A DNA stretch of 64,000 nucleotides from Arthrobacter sp. MN05-02 (GTDB lineage Bacteria; Actinomycetota; Actinomycetes; Actinomycetales; Micrococcaceae). A program made the translations under genes and the position numbers. Under the pieces are notes generated by a model that did no database searches, had not been told where the DNA came from, and was given only the letters and a program-made list of their open reading frames with translations. The DNA lies in contig AP018697.1 of assembly GCA_004001285.1 (NCBI GenBank), positions 2,728,001 through 2,792,000 of the forward strand, read 5' to 3'. Positions 6,798-15,694 of this stretch are shown here, piece after piece. Position 1 is the first letter of the stretch, and every line of letters begins with the position of its first letter.

Positions 6798-7742
6798 GTG
6801 ACCCTGCTCCTGGAACCCTTCGCCACCGATTTCATGCTGCGCGCCCTCATCGGCGGTTCGCTCTGCGCTGCTGTCTGCGCGATCGTCGGGACCTGGGTCG
6901 TCATCCGTGGCATGGCCTTCCTCGGTGAAGCCATGGCTCACGGCATGCTTCCCGGTGTCGCCCTCGCTACCCTGGCCGGCGTCCCCGTCATCCTGGGGGC
7001 GGCCTGCAGCGCGATCGTGATGAGTCTTGGCGTCAGTCTCCTCGCCCGGCGGGGCCGCCTGTCCCATGACACGAGCATCGGCCTGTTCTTCGTCGGGATG
7101 CTCGCCGCAGGGGTCATCATCATCTCCCATTCCCGCAGCTTCGCCACGGATGCTACCGCGATCCTCTTCGGGGATGTCCTTGCCATCGGACCCGGCGAGG
7201 TCCAGCTCCTCATCGGTGCACTGATCCTCACAGTGCTGATCGCTGTCGCATTCCATCGTTCCTTCGTGGCCCTGGCCTTCGACCGCCGCGTCGCCCACGT
7301 CATGGGCTTACAACCACGTCTGGCTCAGGTGCTCCTCGTCGGACTGGTCACACTCGCCGTCGTCGCCTCCTACCAGGCCGTCGGCGCGCTCCTGGTCATC
7401 GGCCTGCTCCTCGCTCCGGCCGTTGCCGCTGCCGCGTGGACCACCCGCATCCCGACGACCATGGGACTGGCCGCCCTGATCGGAGCCGTCTCGGTCTTCC
7501 TCGGCCTCCTGGCCTCCTGGCACTACGGGACGGCCGCCGGAGCATCGATTGCGCTGACCGCGATCGCGTGCGCGGCCCTGTCGAGCACCATCCGCGGTAT
7601 CACCCGCCGACACACCTCAGCTGACACCCCGACCAGCAGCCCTGCTGAGAGCTCAACTGGTAGCTCTTCCGAAGTTCTCGATCATTCCGCCGGTCCTGCA
7701 CCGGTACGTCCATCACAGAAAGTTCTTCGTGCGAACGCCTAA
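6798..7742 (+). CDS. aztB: zinc ABC transporter permease AztB
   Basis: A 314-residue ABC-3 family integral membrane protein with about eight hydrophobic helices across residues 10-270. It has the family segments VIRGMAFLGEAMAHGMLPGVALA and SYQAVGALLVIGLLLAPAVAAA. It forms the Zn(II) channel with AztA. It starts with GTG 6798. The last 45 residues are a Ser/Thr/Pro-rich cytoplasmic tail. Its 3' end overlaps the following lipoprotein gene by 14 bases, so the two are translationally coupled. The nearby Zur-like site suggests expression in zinc limitation. Confidence 0.88.
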   Translation: MTLLLEPFATDFMLRALIGGSLCAAVCAIVGTWVVIRGMAFLGEAMAHGMLPGVALATLAGVPVILGAACSAIVMSLGVSLLARRGRLSHDTSIGLFFVGMLAAGVIIISHSRSFATDATAILFGDVLAIGPGEVQLLIGALILTVLIAVAFHRSFVALAFDRRVAHVMGLQPRLAQVLLVGLVTLAVVASYQAVGALLVIGLLLAPAVAAAAWTTRIPTTMGLAALIGAVSVFLGLLASWHYGTAAGASIALTAIACAALSSTIRGITRRHTSADTPTSSPAESSTGSSSEVLDHSAGPAPVRPSQKVLRANA

Positions 7743-9009
7743 GACCCTCCTGCTCTGCCTCCCCCTGCTCGCCCTGTCCCTCGCGTCCTGCTCCACCGGT
7801 GCAGCCAATCAACCTGAGTCCGAGACGGACGCGACGGGCGACCCTTCGGCAGCTTCCAGTTCCGCTCCTGCCCGGACCGGGGACGGCCACGGAACGCTCG
7901 AAGGCTCCACCGAGGTCGCCGAGCCACAACTTCACCTGATGACCCTGGACACCGGCGGGCAAATCCACCTGCTCGACCTGGCCGATGAAACGACCACCAC
8001 CGTCGGCGACGTGCCGCAGGTCAGTGACACGTTCACAGATGGGCGGTACCTCTTCGCCTCGTCCGCGACCACCGGAGCGATAACCATCATCGACAGCGGC
8101 ATGTGGACCTGGGACCACGAAGACCACTTCCACTACTACAGCGGCGAACCCAGGACCATCGGCACCATCGAAGGTGAAGGCGAAGCCATCGTCACCTCAG
8201 GGTCCGCGGCCACGGGCGTCTACTTCCCCGACAGCGGCAAAGCCACCGTGCTCGACAACGACGCCCTCGCCAAGGGCGAGATCAGCGTCCGCGCCGACCT
8301 CTCCACGACCCCTCACCCCGGGGTCCTCGTCCCGCTCTCGGACGTCACCCTCCTCACCGAACCCGACAGCGCGGGAACGGCCGCGTCCGTGCAGGCCTAC
8401 GACGAGGAGGGCCAACCCATTGCCGGGGCGACCGCTGACTGCGCGGACGCGCAGGGCACCATCACCACATCGGTCGGCGCCGTGATCGGCTGCGACGACG
8501 GAGCCCTCCTCGCAACCGTTGAAGCCGAGCAGGTCGTGTACGAACGCATCCCGTACCCCGCGGAAATGACCTCTCCGAGAGCCACGGAGTTCCGGGCCCG
8601 CGAAGGACGACCGACCGTCGCCGCCGTCGCGGGAGAACAGGGTGCATGGCTGCTCGATACCCGGGAGCGTTCCTGGCAGTTCATCCCCACCGACGTCCCC
8701 TTGCTGCAGGTATCGGCCGTGGATGACCGGGAAGGGCATGTCGTCGCCCTCGCCGCCGACGGCCGTGTCCTCGTCCTTTCCGCCGAGAACGGTGCAACAA
8801 TCGCCGCCACCGAACCACTCCTGCCACAGACCCTGGCCGACCCTGCGCTCCTGGCCGGAGTCGAGCTGACGGCTGACCAGCAGCGCGCGTACCTCAACGC
8901 TCCTGCCGAGCAGACCCTCTTCGAGATCGACTTCGCCGATAGCGCCCGGATCGCGCGTACCTTCGACACCGATACCATCCCGGCGCACATGGTCGAGGTC
9001 GGCCGATGA
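7729..9009 (+). CDS. aztD: zinc metallochaperone AztD-like lipoprotein (first copy)
   Basis: A 426-residue secreted protein. Its signal peptide ends in an LASC lipobox (Cys21), followed by an acidic Ser/Ala linker (about 22-62) and a beta-propeller-like repeat region. AztD is known to pass zinc to the substrate-binding protein AztC. A candidate zinc site is the His-rich motif WDHEDHFHYY (His130, His133, His135). Other segments match the family: FPDSGKATVLD, GRPTVAAVAG and HVVALAADGRVLVL. It starts with GTG inside the end of aztB, and its stop overlaps the presumed aztC start as ATGA. The whole aztB-aztD-aztC stretch is therefore one transcription unit. Confidence 0.82.
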   Translation: MRTPKTLLLCLPLLALSLASCSTGAANQPESETDATGDPSAASSSAPARTGDGHGTLEGSTEVAEPQLHLMTLDTGGQIHLLDLADETTTTVGDVPQVSDTFTDGRYLFASSATTGAITIIDSGMWTWDHEDHFHYYSGEPRTIGTIEGEGEAIVTSGSAATGVYFPDSGKATVLDNDALAKGEISVRADLSTTPHPGVLVPLSDVTLLTEPDSAGTAASVQAYDEEGQPIAGATADCADAQGTITTSVGAVIGCDDGALLATVEAEQVVYERIPYPAEMTSPRATEFRAREGRPTVAAVAGEQGAWLLDTRERSWQFIPTDVPLLQVSAVDDREGHVVALAADGRVLVLSAENGATIAATEPLLPQTLADPALLAGVELTADQQRAYLNAPAEQTLFEIDFADSARIARTFDTDTIPAHMVEVGR

Positions 9010-9926
9010 ACCGCACACACATCGGCGTCTGGCCCTGATCCTGGCTGCAACAACGATGGTTGGAGCTTCCGGTTGCGCCGCCGCGGGGACGGATGAACCA
9101 CTGATCGTGGTGACCACGAACATCCTTGGCGACGTCGTCTCGAATGTCGTCGGGGATGAAGCCGAGGTCCGGGTCCTCATGCAACCGAACGCGGACCCGC
9201 ACTCCTTCGAGATCTCGGCGCAGGACGGCGCGATGATGCGGCAGGCCGACCTGATCGTCACCAACGGTCTCGGCTTGGAAGAGGGCTTGCAGCAGCACGT
9301 CGACAGCGCTCGGTCCGAAGACGTGCCGCTGCTCGTCGCCGGCGACGTCATCGAGCCCCTCGCCTACACGGAAGGCGAATCCGAGGGCGCACCGGACCCC
9401 CACTTCTGGACCGACCCGGCGCTGGTCGTCGACGTCGTCGACGAACTTCAAAAACGCGTCGCCGCAATCGACGGTATCGACCCTTCAGCCATCGAGACGT
9501 CCACAGACGCCTACCAGGGAGAGCTCACCGAGCTCGACGCGACCATGGCCGAGACGTTCGCGGCGATCCCGGCGGGCCAGCGGAACCTCGTGACCAACCA
9601 CCACGTCTTCGGCTACCTCGCCGACCGCTACGACTTCCGAATCATCGGGGCCGTCATCCCGGGCGGCACCACCCCTCGCCTCACCCAGTGCCTCCGATCT
9701 TCGCGACCTCGTCGCAGCCGTCGAAGAAGCACAGGTCGACACGATCTTCGCGGAGTCCTCCCAGCCGGACCGGCTCGTCCAGGTCCTCGCCGACGGCGCG
9801 GACATCGACGTCGACGTCGTCGAACTCTTCACCGAATCACTCACGAACCCCGGTGAGGGCGCCGACACGTACCTCACCATGATGCGCACCAACACCGAAC
9901 GCATCGCCACCGGACTCTCACCCTGA
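9006..9926 (+). pseudogene. aztC: zinc ABC transporter substrate-binding protein AztC, frameshifted twice
   Basis: This cluster A-I metal-binding lipoprotein should be about 305 residues. The natural start is the ATG at 9006, overlapping the upstream stop as ATGA. From there the frame is lost in the (CA)4 tract at 9014-9021, where one CA unit fewer would give an intact signal peptide with the lipobox ending ASGC. A second break is one extra C in the run 9672-9675. Between and after the breaks the protein is well conserved. The His ligand lies in NADPHSFEIS, a second in NHHVFGYL, with an acidic loop PDPHFWTDP and a C-terminal EDGxxVD-like acidic region. Both breaks are in simple-sequence tracts, so sequencing error is as likely as real inactivation. 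Confidence 0.8.
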
Positions 9927-9949
9927 GATCCGCAACCACAGAAAGAACG

Positions 9950-11209
9950 ATGATGACAGCGAATCCGCTCACGAAACGCCCCCGGCACCTGGCCCTCGCC
10001 GCCACGGCCGCCACGTCCGCCCTGCTCCTGACCGCCTGCGGCTCCTCCTCCGAACCAGCAGCCGAAGGCTCCGCCACCCCGGACACCAGCGCAACAGCTG
10101 CTGCAGCCGGCGAGCAGACACCCCGCGTGGCGCTCACCTACGACGGCGGCATCGTCGTCCTCGACGGCACCACGCTGGAACTCGAGGGTGACATGCCCAT
10201 CGACGGGTTCACGCGCCTCAACCCTGCAGGCGACGGCCGCCACGCCCTCGTCACCGTGCCCGAGGGTTTCCAGGTCCTGGACCTCGGCACGTGGACGGAC
10301 TCCTCCGGATCCCAGCAGGCCGAGCCGAAGCTCACCGACCTCATGTTCGAGGCCGACACGGCAGGCCACGTGGTCCAGCACGGCGACAAGACCATCCTGT
10401 ACGCCGACGGCACCAGCGACACCACCATCTACACCACCGACGACCTTCTCGAGGACCCGAACAGCCTGCCGGCGACCGAGGTCATCGAAGGCGAGGAGGC
10501 CCACCATGGCGTCTCGATCGTCCTCCAGGACGGCACCTTCCTCACCACCGTCGGCGACTCCGAGAGCCGCTCCGGCATCAAGGTCCTGGACGTCGACGGC
10601 AACGAGGTCGCCACCAGCGACCAGTGCCCCTCCGTCCACGGCGAAGGCACCGCCATGAACGAGGTCGTCGTCTTCGGCTGCAGCGACGGCGCGCTCGTCT
10701 ACGACAACGGCGAGATCACCAAGATCGACGCCCCCGACGAGTTCGGCCGCATGGGCAACGCCTACGTCAGCGAGACCAGCCCGATCATCGCCGGCGACTA
10801 CAAGGACGATCCCGACCTCGAGGGCTACCTCCTGCACCAGATCACGCTGATCGACACCGAAACCAAGACCATGAAGGTCGTCGACCTGCCCGAGGGCGTC
10901 GAGTACACCTTCCGCGACGTCGCCCGAGGTCCGGACGACGAGATCCTCATCATCGCCTCGGACGGCGCCCTGCACAGCATGGACCCCGAAACCGGTGAGA
11001 TCACCGACTCCACCCCGGTGATCGACGCCTGGGAAGGACCGGTCGAATGGCAGGATCCGCACCCCGCCATCAAGGTCGTCGGAGGCACCGCGTACATCAC
11101 CGACCCGGCGGCCAAGAAGCTCCACGCCGTCGACATCGCCACCGGAGACATCACGTCCTCGGACGAACTTCCCGGCATCCCCAATGAGATCGCGGCCGTC
11201 GAAGGCTGA
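9950..11209 (+). CDS. aztD: zinc metallochaperone AztD-like lipoprotein (second copy)
   Basis: A 419-residue secreted protein with a signal peptide and lipobox ending LLTAC (Cys30), then a Ser/Ala linker and a beta-propeller region from about residue 55. Features shared with AztD proteins include AGHVVQHGDKTILYADGT, EEAHHGVSIVL, SVHGEG and VVFGCSDGALVYDNGEI. It is only distantly similar to the first AztD in the locus, so this is not a recent tandem duplication. The two probably differ in partner or zinc affinity. It starts 23 bases after aztC behind AGAAAG and ends at a strong hairpin. The function is inferred from family and context. Confidence 0.8.
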   Translation: MMTANPLTKRPRHLALAATAATSALLLTACGSSSEPAAEGSATPDTSATAAAAGEQTPRVALTYDGGIVVLDGTTLELEGDMPIDGFTRLNPAGDGRHALVTVPEGFQVLDLGTWTDSSGSQQAEPKLTDLMFEADTAGHVVQHGDKTILYADGTSDTTIYTTDDLLEDPNSLPATEVIEGEEAHHGVSIVLQDGTFLTTVGDSESRSGIKVLDVDGNEVATSDQCPSVHGEGTAMNEVVVFGCSDGALVYDNGEITKIDAPDEFGRMGNAYVSETSPIIAGDYKDDPDLEGYLLHQITLIDTETKTMKVVDLPEGVEYTFRDVARGPDDEILIIASDGALHSMDPETGEITDSTPVIDAWEGPVEWQDPHPAIKVVGGTAYITDPAAKKLHAVDIATGDITSSDELPGIPNEIAAVEG

Positions 11210-11234
11210 TCCCTCCTCACCGACGTAGAACCAG

Positions 11235-11271
11235 CAGTGGAGCTGGCACCTCGGCGCTGCCAGCTCCACTG
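11235..11271. terminator. hairpin ending the azt operon
   Basis: A perfect 14-base stem (CAGTGGAGCTGGCA at 11235-11248 and its complement at 11258-11271) with a 9-base loop lies 26 bases after the second aztD. There is no T tract. Confidence 0.65.
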
Positions 11272-11473
11272 TCATACACCCCTACCGGAAAGCACCCTGC
11301 TTCAGCGACGATCACCAGAATCATCGGACGGCCCTGGCCAGCGCCGAGCAGCACCGGCCCGGTCACATCATCGCTGGTTGCTCGGAACCTCCTTGAGCGC
11401 GGCCACTCCAGTGCACCTATGGGTAGGTGATGGCGGCTTCCGCCTCCATACACCGCAAATCCGCGAAACGGTT

Positions 11474-12061
11474 TCAGGCGGTGAAGGCATCAACGAGGAG
11501 CAGCGCGTCCTCCGTTACCTCTCGTCGCCACGCGTGATGCGCTTTGCGGATCCGGGTAACGACCAGGCCGTGCAGCGCGATCCAGAGCAGCTCCGCCTGC
11601 ACCGTCTCGTCCCTGCCGCCCGCTGGCAGTCCGCGCAGCAGGTCTTCGAGCCGCCGCTGTAAACGATCGACGCCGGCGTCGATCGCCGTCGTGTTCTCGA
11701 GGAGGTCGCGCCCTTCGAAGAGCAACTGATACGCCCCCGGGTTGGCGACGGCCCACGTCGCGTACGCGACGGCCATCGCGCGTAGCGCTTGCAAACGATC
11801 TGTAGGTGGCGCGGCAGCTGACCCATGCTCGTCGACGGCCGCCTCGAGATCGGCGAGGCTCTCACCTGCGACGGCCAACAGTAATGCCTGCTGCGATGGG
11901 AAGTGCCGGTAGACAGCGGTGGCCGAGACGCCACACGCGCGTGCGGTTTCACGGAGGGATGGTGGAGTGAGCGACAGCCGCTCGGAGAGTAGCTCCGTCG
12001 CAGCAGTTAGGAGCTCGCCGCGCAGTTGATCCCCTGAGCGAGCCCCTGCGGTCGTCGTCAT
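11474..12061 (-). CDS. TetR/AcrR-family transcriptional regulator
   Basis: A 195-residue repressor with an N-terminal helix-turn-helix (about residues 14-60, with TARACGVSATAVYRHFPSQ) and a C-terminal ligand-binding domain of the TetR_C_13-like type (AMAVAYATWAVANPGAYQLLFEG). The ATG at 12061 is preferred over one 60 bases upstream, whose extra residues are uncharged and unlike the family. It is divergent from the short-chain dehydrogenase at 12162. The 100-base gap contains a good promoter and two related palindromes. It most likely represses the dehydrogenase. The ligand is unknown. Confidence 0.9.
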   Translation of the reverse strand: MTTTAGARSGDQLRGELLTAATELLSERLSLTPPSLRETARACGVSATAVYRHFPSQQALLLAVAGESLADLEAAVDEHGSAAAPPTDRLQALRAMAVAYATWAVANPGAYQLLFEGRDLLENTTAIDAGVDRLQRRLEDLLRGLPAGGRDETVQAELLWIALHGLVVTRIRKAHHAWRREVTEDALLLVDAFTA

Positions 12062-12103
12062 GACCTCACCCTCGCACATGACGCGAGACACCACATAAGC
12101 GCC

Positions 12104-12148
12104 TTGACACATGTTCACCACTGGCTATGGTTAACACCTGTCAACCTA
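12104..12148 (+). promoter_or_regulatory. sigma-70-type promoter with overlapping TetR operator candidates
   Basis: TTGACA (12104-12109) and TATGGT (12126-12131) are spaced by 16 bases. Two similar partial palindromes overlap them: TTGACACATGTTCA over the -35 and GGTTAACACCTGTCAACC just downstream of the -10. Both have ACA/TGT half-sites, as expected for a TetR dimer binding site. Confidence 0.55.
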
Positions 12149-12161
12149 TAGGAGCAGCTTC

Positions 12162-12953
12162 ATGGATTACTCGAACACGACCGCCCTCATCACCGGCGCG
12201 AGCTCCGGAATAGGTCGCGAGTTTTCGCGCGCCTTCGCCGCGCGGGGCGTGAATCTCGTCCTCGTCGCGCGGAGGATCGAGGTCCTCGACGACTTCGCTC
12301 GGGCGCTGAGGGCAGAGTTCGGAAGAGAGGTGACGACCGTCGCCCTCGACTTGTCGCAGCCGGACAGTGGGACACGCCTGCTCGATGAGCTCGGCAGGCG
12401 GGACGTGCACGTCGACACCGTCGTGAACTGCGCCGGAATCGGACGCACCGGGGATTTCGTCGACATGGCCCCGGCGGACATCGAGGACCAGCTCGCCGTG
12501 AACATCGACGCGGTGGTGGACGTGTGCCGCGCATTCCTGCCTGGTCTCCTGGGCTCCGGCAAGGGCGCCCTGGTCAACATCGCGAGCCTCACCGCCTACA
12601 TGCCAACACCGGGGATGGCGGTCTACGCCGCTTCGAAGGCGTTCGTCCTGCGCTTCACCGAGGCGCTGGCGCATGAACTCCGCGGCACCGGGGTCGGGGT
12701 CATGGCGTTCTCACCCGGCCCGACCACGACAGACTTCTATCGCAGCTCCCAGAGCAATGAAGAGGGAGTGCGCTTCGAGACGCCCCAGCAGGTCGTCGCA
12801 GCAGCATTCCGCGCACTGGACAAGCGGAGGCCACCTGTCAGCAGTGTGTCGGGCCAGGCGAACCGGTGGACGAGCCGCATCGTGACACTCCTTCCCCGAC
12901 GAATGGTTCTCCGTCTCGCGAACTCCTCATCAGCGCCCGTCGGTCGCATGTAA
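12162..12953 (+). CDS. short-chain dehydrogenase/reductase
   Basis: A 263-residue NAD(P)-dependent oxidoreductase of the classical SDR type. The cofactor motif is TGASSGIG (residues 12-19). The NAG-equivalent is NCAGIG, the catalytic Ser lies in NIASLTAYM and the catalytic Tyr/Lys pair is in YAASK. The Arg-Arg following the second strand (VARRIE) favours NADP(H). It starts at ATG 12162 behind AGGAG. It is divergent from and probably controlled by the TetR gene at 11474. The substrate cannot be deduced. Confidence 0.92.
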   Translation: MDYSNTTALITGASSGIGREFSRAFAARGVNLVLVARRIEVLDDFARALRAEFGREVTTVALDLSQPDSGTRLLDELGRRDVHVDTVVNCAGIGRTGDFVDMAPADIEDQLAVNIDAVVDVCRAFLPGLLGSGKGALVNIASLTAYMPTPGMAVYAASKAFVLRFTEALAHELRGTGVGVMAFSPGPTTTDFYRSSQSNEEGVRFETPQQVVAAAFRALDKRRPPVSSVSGQANRWTSRIVTLLPRRMVLRLANSSSAPVGRM

Positions 12954-13191
12954 GACGGCCGACGAGGAGCGGCTGCGCTCGGCTTCATCGCGCGAACCAG
13001 CGCCCGAACGCTTCGTACGCGCGATTGCCACCCAGCAGTGGATTGGCCCAAGCGTCGCGTTCGACGGGCAGGCTATTACTGCTGTGATCGGCGCTTACGG
13101 TCAACCCGTAGGGCCTTCGTGTGATCAGCTCGCGTTCGATCCACGCCGCGACACGATGGTGAGTAGTGCCCTAAAGCGTCTCTGCAACTGG

Positions 13192-14181
13192 TCAGAAGTC
13201 AGCTTTCCCACTGGGCACGAGCTCGCCGGAGGTGTCGACCTCGAACCACTCAGCCCGGACATGACTCCTACGATGGGCTATTCCGGCGACCTCCCCCTCC
13301 ATGTCGCCGAGATCTGAACCTGCCCATTGCGGGTGGGTGAAGTAGACGACGGCAGCGCGCCCGTCCTGGACCACTGCATCGGCATGCCGGGCCACGACAG
13401 GCAGACCTTGGCAGGTTTCCGGTGCCGTGAGGATGAGTCCGTCGTCGCGTCTCTGCCGTTCCCACCCACCTGCACCGTCCCTCGACCGGTAGACAGCCAG
13501 GCCCCGCCATTCGTCCGTGATCATCCAGTACCACTGGCCGAGCATGAATACCTTCGGGCCTTCATGGGGCCTGCCGTCAATCACCAGCCCCTCCACCTGC
13601 CAGGTCGAGGGTTCGAGCGGGGTCGTCGTCACGGCAGCGTAGGTGCGGGACCCTCGCGCTTCGTCCTTGTACCAGAGGCGGTACCGGCCATCACCACACA
13701 TCGAGACGGCCGCGTCGATGACCCGTGAGGATCCGAGGTCGAGACAGCCCTGGAAGTCCCACATGCGCAGATCAATGCTCGTGTACTGGGCAATTGTCGC
13801 CGGTCCGGTCCAGTCAGTCCGCGTACCTCCCAGCAACGTCAGGAACATGACCCACCGGTCCCCGATCCGAACGACGTCAGGAGCCCACCGGGTAACGGGC
13901 CGCGCCACACCCGGTGCGTCGAGGCCTTCGACGATACCCTCATAGGTCCACGTCGAACCCCCGTCTCGCGACCGCGCGACGCCGATCTCGGACTCGTGCA
14001 CCCACGCGACACCGTCGAGCCCCGCCTGCGTGGCACGACGCTGTGTATAGAACATGAGCCAGGATCCCGACACCGGATCAGGAACCAGAACCGGATCGGT
14101 CGCACCATCATGAACAGGATCACGGTAAGGAACAGCAAGAAGTTGGTCCGACAGGACCGGATAGGTGCTCACCCCAATCAT
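13192..14181 (-). CDS. predicted glycosidase with five-bladed beta-propeller
   Basis: A 329-residue cytoplasmic protein without signal peptide. Repeated blade-like motifs occur: ATDPVLVPDPVSGSWLMFYT, IGVARSRDGGSTWTYEG, RWAPDVVRIGDRWVMFLT, GRYRLWYKDE and GPKVFMLGQWYWMITDEW. The pattern of Asp and Glu at blade starts resembles GH43/GH32/GH117-type glycoside hydrolases. No sugar transporter or other catabolic gene is adjacent, so the substrate is unknown. An alternative GTG start nine bases downstream is possible. About 240 bases of noncoding DNA separate it from the upstream SDR gene, in which I see nothing definite. Confidence 0.75.
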   Translation of the reverse strand: MIGVSTYPVLSDQLLAVPYRDPVHDGATDPVLVPDPVSGSWLMFYTQRRATQAGLDGVAWVHESEIGVARSRDGGSTWTYEGIVEGLDAPGVARPVTRWAPDVVRIGDRWVMFLTLLGGTRTDWTGPATIAQYTSIDLRMWDFQGCLDLGSSRVIDAAVSMCGDGRYRLWYKDEARGSRTYAAVTTTPLEPSTWQVEGLVIDGRPHEGPKVFMLGQWYWMITDEWRGLAVYRSRDGAGGWERQRRDDGLILTAPETCQGLPVVARHADAVVQDGRAAVVYFTHPQWAGSDLGDMEGEVAGIAHRRSHVRAEWFEVDTSGELVPSGKADF

Positions 14182-14462
14182 CCTGCCACCGACGCAATCA
14201 CCTCCGCTTTCTCAATAGCCACTTGGCCGCTCTGCCACCCGGCGCACCCGGGCCGTTCTTGGCCTCACGGCCTTCGTTCTCTCCGAAAGGTCCCCGCGAT
14301 CGCAGCATCACCGGTACGCGACATCCGCGAACGCATACCGCATGAAGACACAGGAACGAGCCGTAGCCGCAGCAGTGAGCACCTACTTCACCTACTGCCT
14401 CTGCAACACTTCGAAGGTAGTCACCAACGACAACCCGCTGAAGGATAGGAGGTTCTGAAGAC

Positions 14463-14753
14463 ATGACCTTCGCAGATCACGCTGACGACCCGGCACCACG
14501 AGCCACCCGGCCCATAGCTACATGGGTGCTGATGCTCCTGGCGGCCGTCGTCGTTCTCATCCTCCCCGACTGGGCCGGAACCGGCTCCCCCCGCCCCACC
14601 TGGGTCTTCGCCATACCCATCCTTCTCGGCCTGGCCGGCGCTGCCCTCGCACTCAGAGGCAGGCATCCGTGGTGGGCTGCCGCCTCCGCGCTCTGGGGCG
14701 TCGTCCTCATCCAGGTCCTCGTCGTCATTATCACCCTCATCAGCGGTCCCTGA
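14463..14753 (+). CDS. small three-span membrane protein, unknown function
   Basis: A 96-residue protein with an acidic N terminus and three hydrophobic segments: about 19-37 (WVLMLLAAVVVLILPDW), 47-65 (WVFAIPILLGLAGAALAL) and 71-93 (AAASALWGVVLIQVLVVIITLI). An AGGAGG lies about ten bases before the ATG. It resembles many short uncharacterised actinobacterial membrane proteins. The 280 bases upstream hold no credible gene. Confidence 0.65.
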   Translation: MTFADHADDPAPRATRPIATWVLMLLAAVVVLILPDWAGTGSPRPTWVFAIPILLGLAGAALALRGRHPWWAAASALWGVVLIQVLVVIITLISGP

Positions 14754-14948
14754 GCGATCCGGTCAACGGACCCCTCGACCACACAGCCGGCCACGGCACG
14801 AATCCCTCACGCCCTGCTGCTTCGTCCCGCACCCACATGGACAGCAAGAATCAATCGACCCTTTCCGATGTATTGCGGATTCGTACCCGCTGTTCAGAAT
14901 AGTGGTGACGTTCATCGGAGCGGACGACTGACGGAAGGGGTGGATTGC

Positions 14949-15647
14949 GTGCGCATGATCGGGATGCTGGGCGGAATGAGCTGGGAGTCCACGGCCGAGT
15001 ACTATCGGCTGGCCAACGAGTTGGTGCGTGACCGCCTCGGCGGATTGCACTCCGCGCGCGTCCTGGTCGATTCGATCGACTTCGCCGACATGGAGGCCCT
15101 TCAGAGCGCTGGCGAGTGGGAGCGTGCGGGTGAGCTGCTTGCCGGGCGCGCCCGAGCCCTTCAAGCCGGCGGCGCTGACCTGGTGGTGTTGTGCACCAAC
15201 ACCATGCACAAGGTCATCGGTGCTGTCGAAGGAGCGGTCAGCATTCCGGTGCTCCACATCGCCGATGCCACCGCTGACTCCATCGGGCACGCCGGGCTCG
15301 ACAGGGTGGGTCTGATCGGCACCGCCTTCACCATGGAGCAGGATTTCTACCGCGCAAGGATGGCCAGGCACGGCATCGAGGTCATGATCCCCGTCGCCGA
15401 GGACCGCTCGACGGTACACCGGGTCATCTACGAGGAACTCGTCCGCGGGATCGTGCGCGAGGAATCACGCGCGCAATACCGCGCAGTCATCGACCGTCTT
15501 GTCTCAGGTGGCGCTGAGGGAGTGATACTGGGCTGCACCGAGGTCGAGCTGCTCATCAGGCAGGAGGACAGTCCGGTGCCGGTGTTCGCCACCACCCGGA
15601 TCCATGTCGAAGCAGCCGTCGCTGCCGCGCTGGAGGGCGTCCCCTGA
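14949..15647 (+). CDS. aspartate/glutamate racemase family protein
   Basis: A 232-residue enzyme of the Asp/Glu/hydantoin racemase superfamily. The N terminus reads MIGMLGGMSWESTAEYYRLAN, as in YgeA-type racemases. The two catalytic cysteines lie in VVLCTNTMHK (near residue 84) and ILGCTEVELL (near residue 195). It probably interconverts L- and D-aspartate or a broad set of amino acids. I chose GTG 14949 because GAAGGGG lies eight bases upstream, although ATG 14955 is also possible. Confidence 0.87.
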   Translation: MRMIGMLGGMSWESTAEYYRLANELVRDRLGGLHSARVLVDSIDFADMEALQSAGEWERAGELLAGRARALQAGGADLVVLCTNTMHKVIGAVEGAVSIPVLHIADATADSIGHAGLDRVGLIGTAFTMEQDFYRARMARHGIEVMIPVAEDRSTVHRVIYEELVRGIVREESRAQYRAVIDRLVSGGAEGVILGCTEVELLIRQEDSPVPVFATTRIHVEAAVAAALEGVP

Positions 15648-15694
15648 ACAGCGCAGAGGAATTGCCGGGTTCTGCTTGTGGTCGAGGCTGCATC

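Noticed and set aside
9660..9690. Programmed ribosomal frameshifting in aztC
   Set aside because: There is no slippery heptamer, stop-codon context or downstream pseudoknot at the C run, and other genes have the same type of indel in G/C runs.
9485..11275. Minus-strand 596-codon ORF opposite aztC and the second aztD
   Set aside because: It is a Gly/Val/Asp-rich shadow frame. The plus strand has signal peptides, lipoboxes and family motifs.
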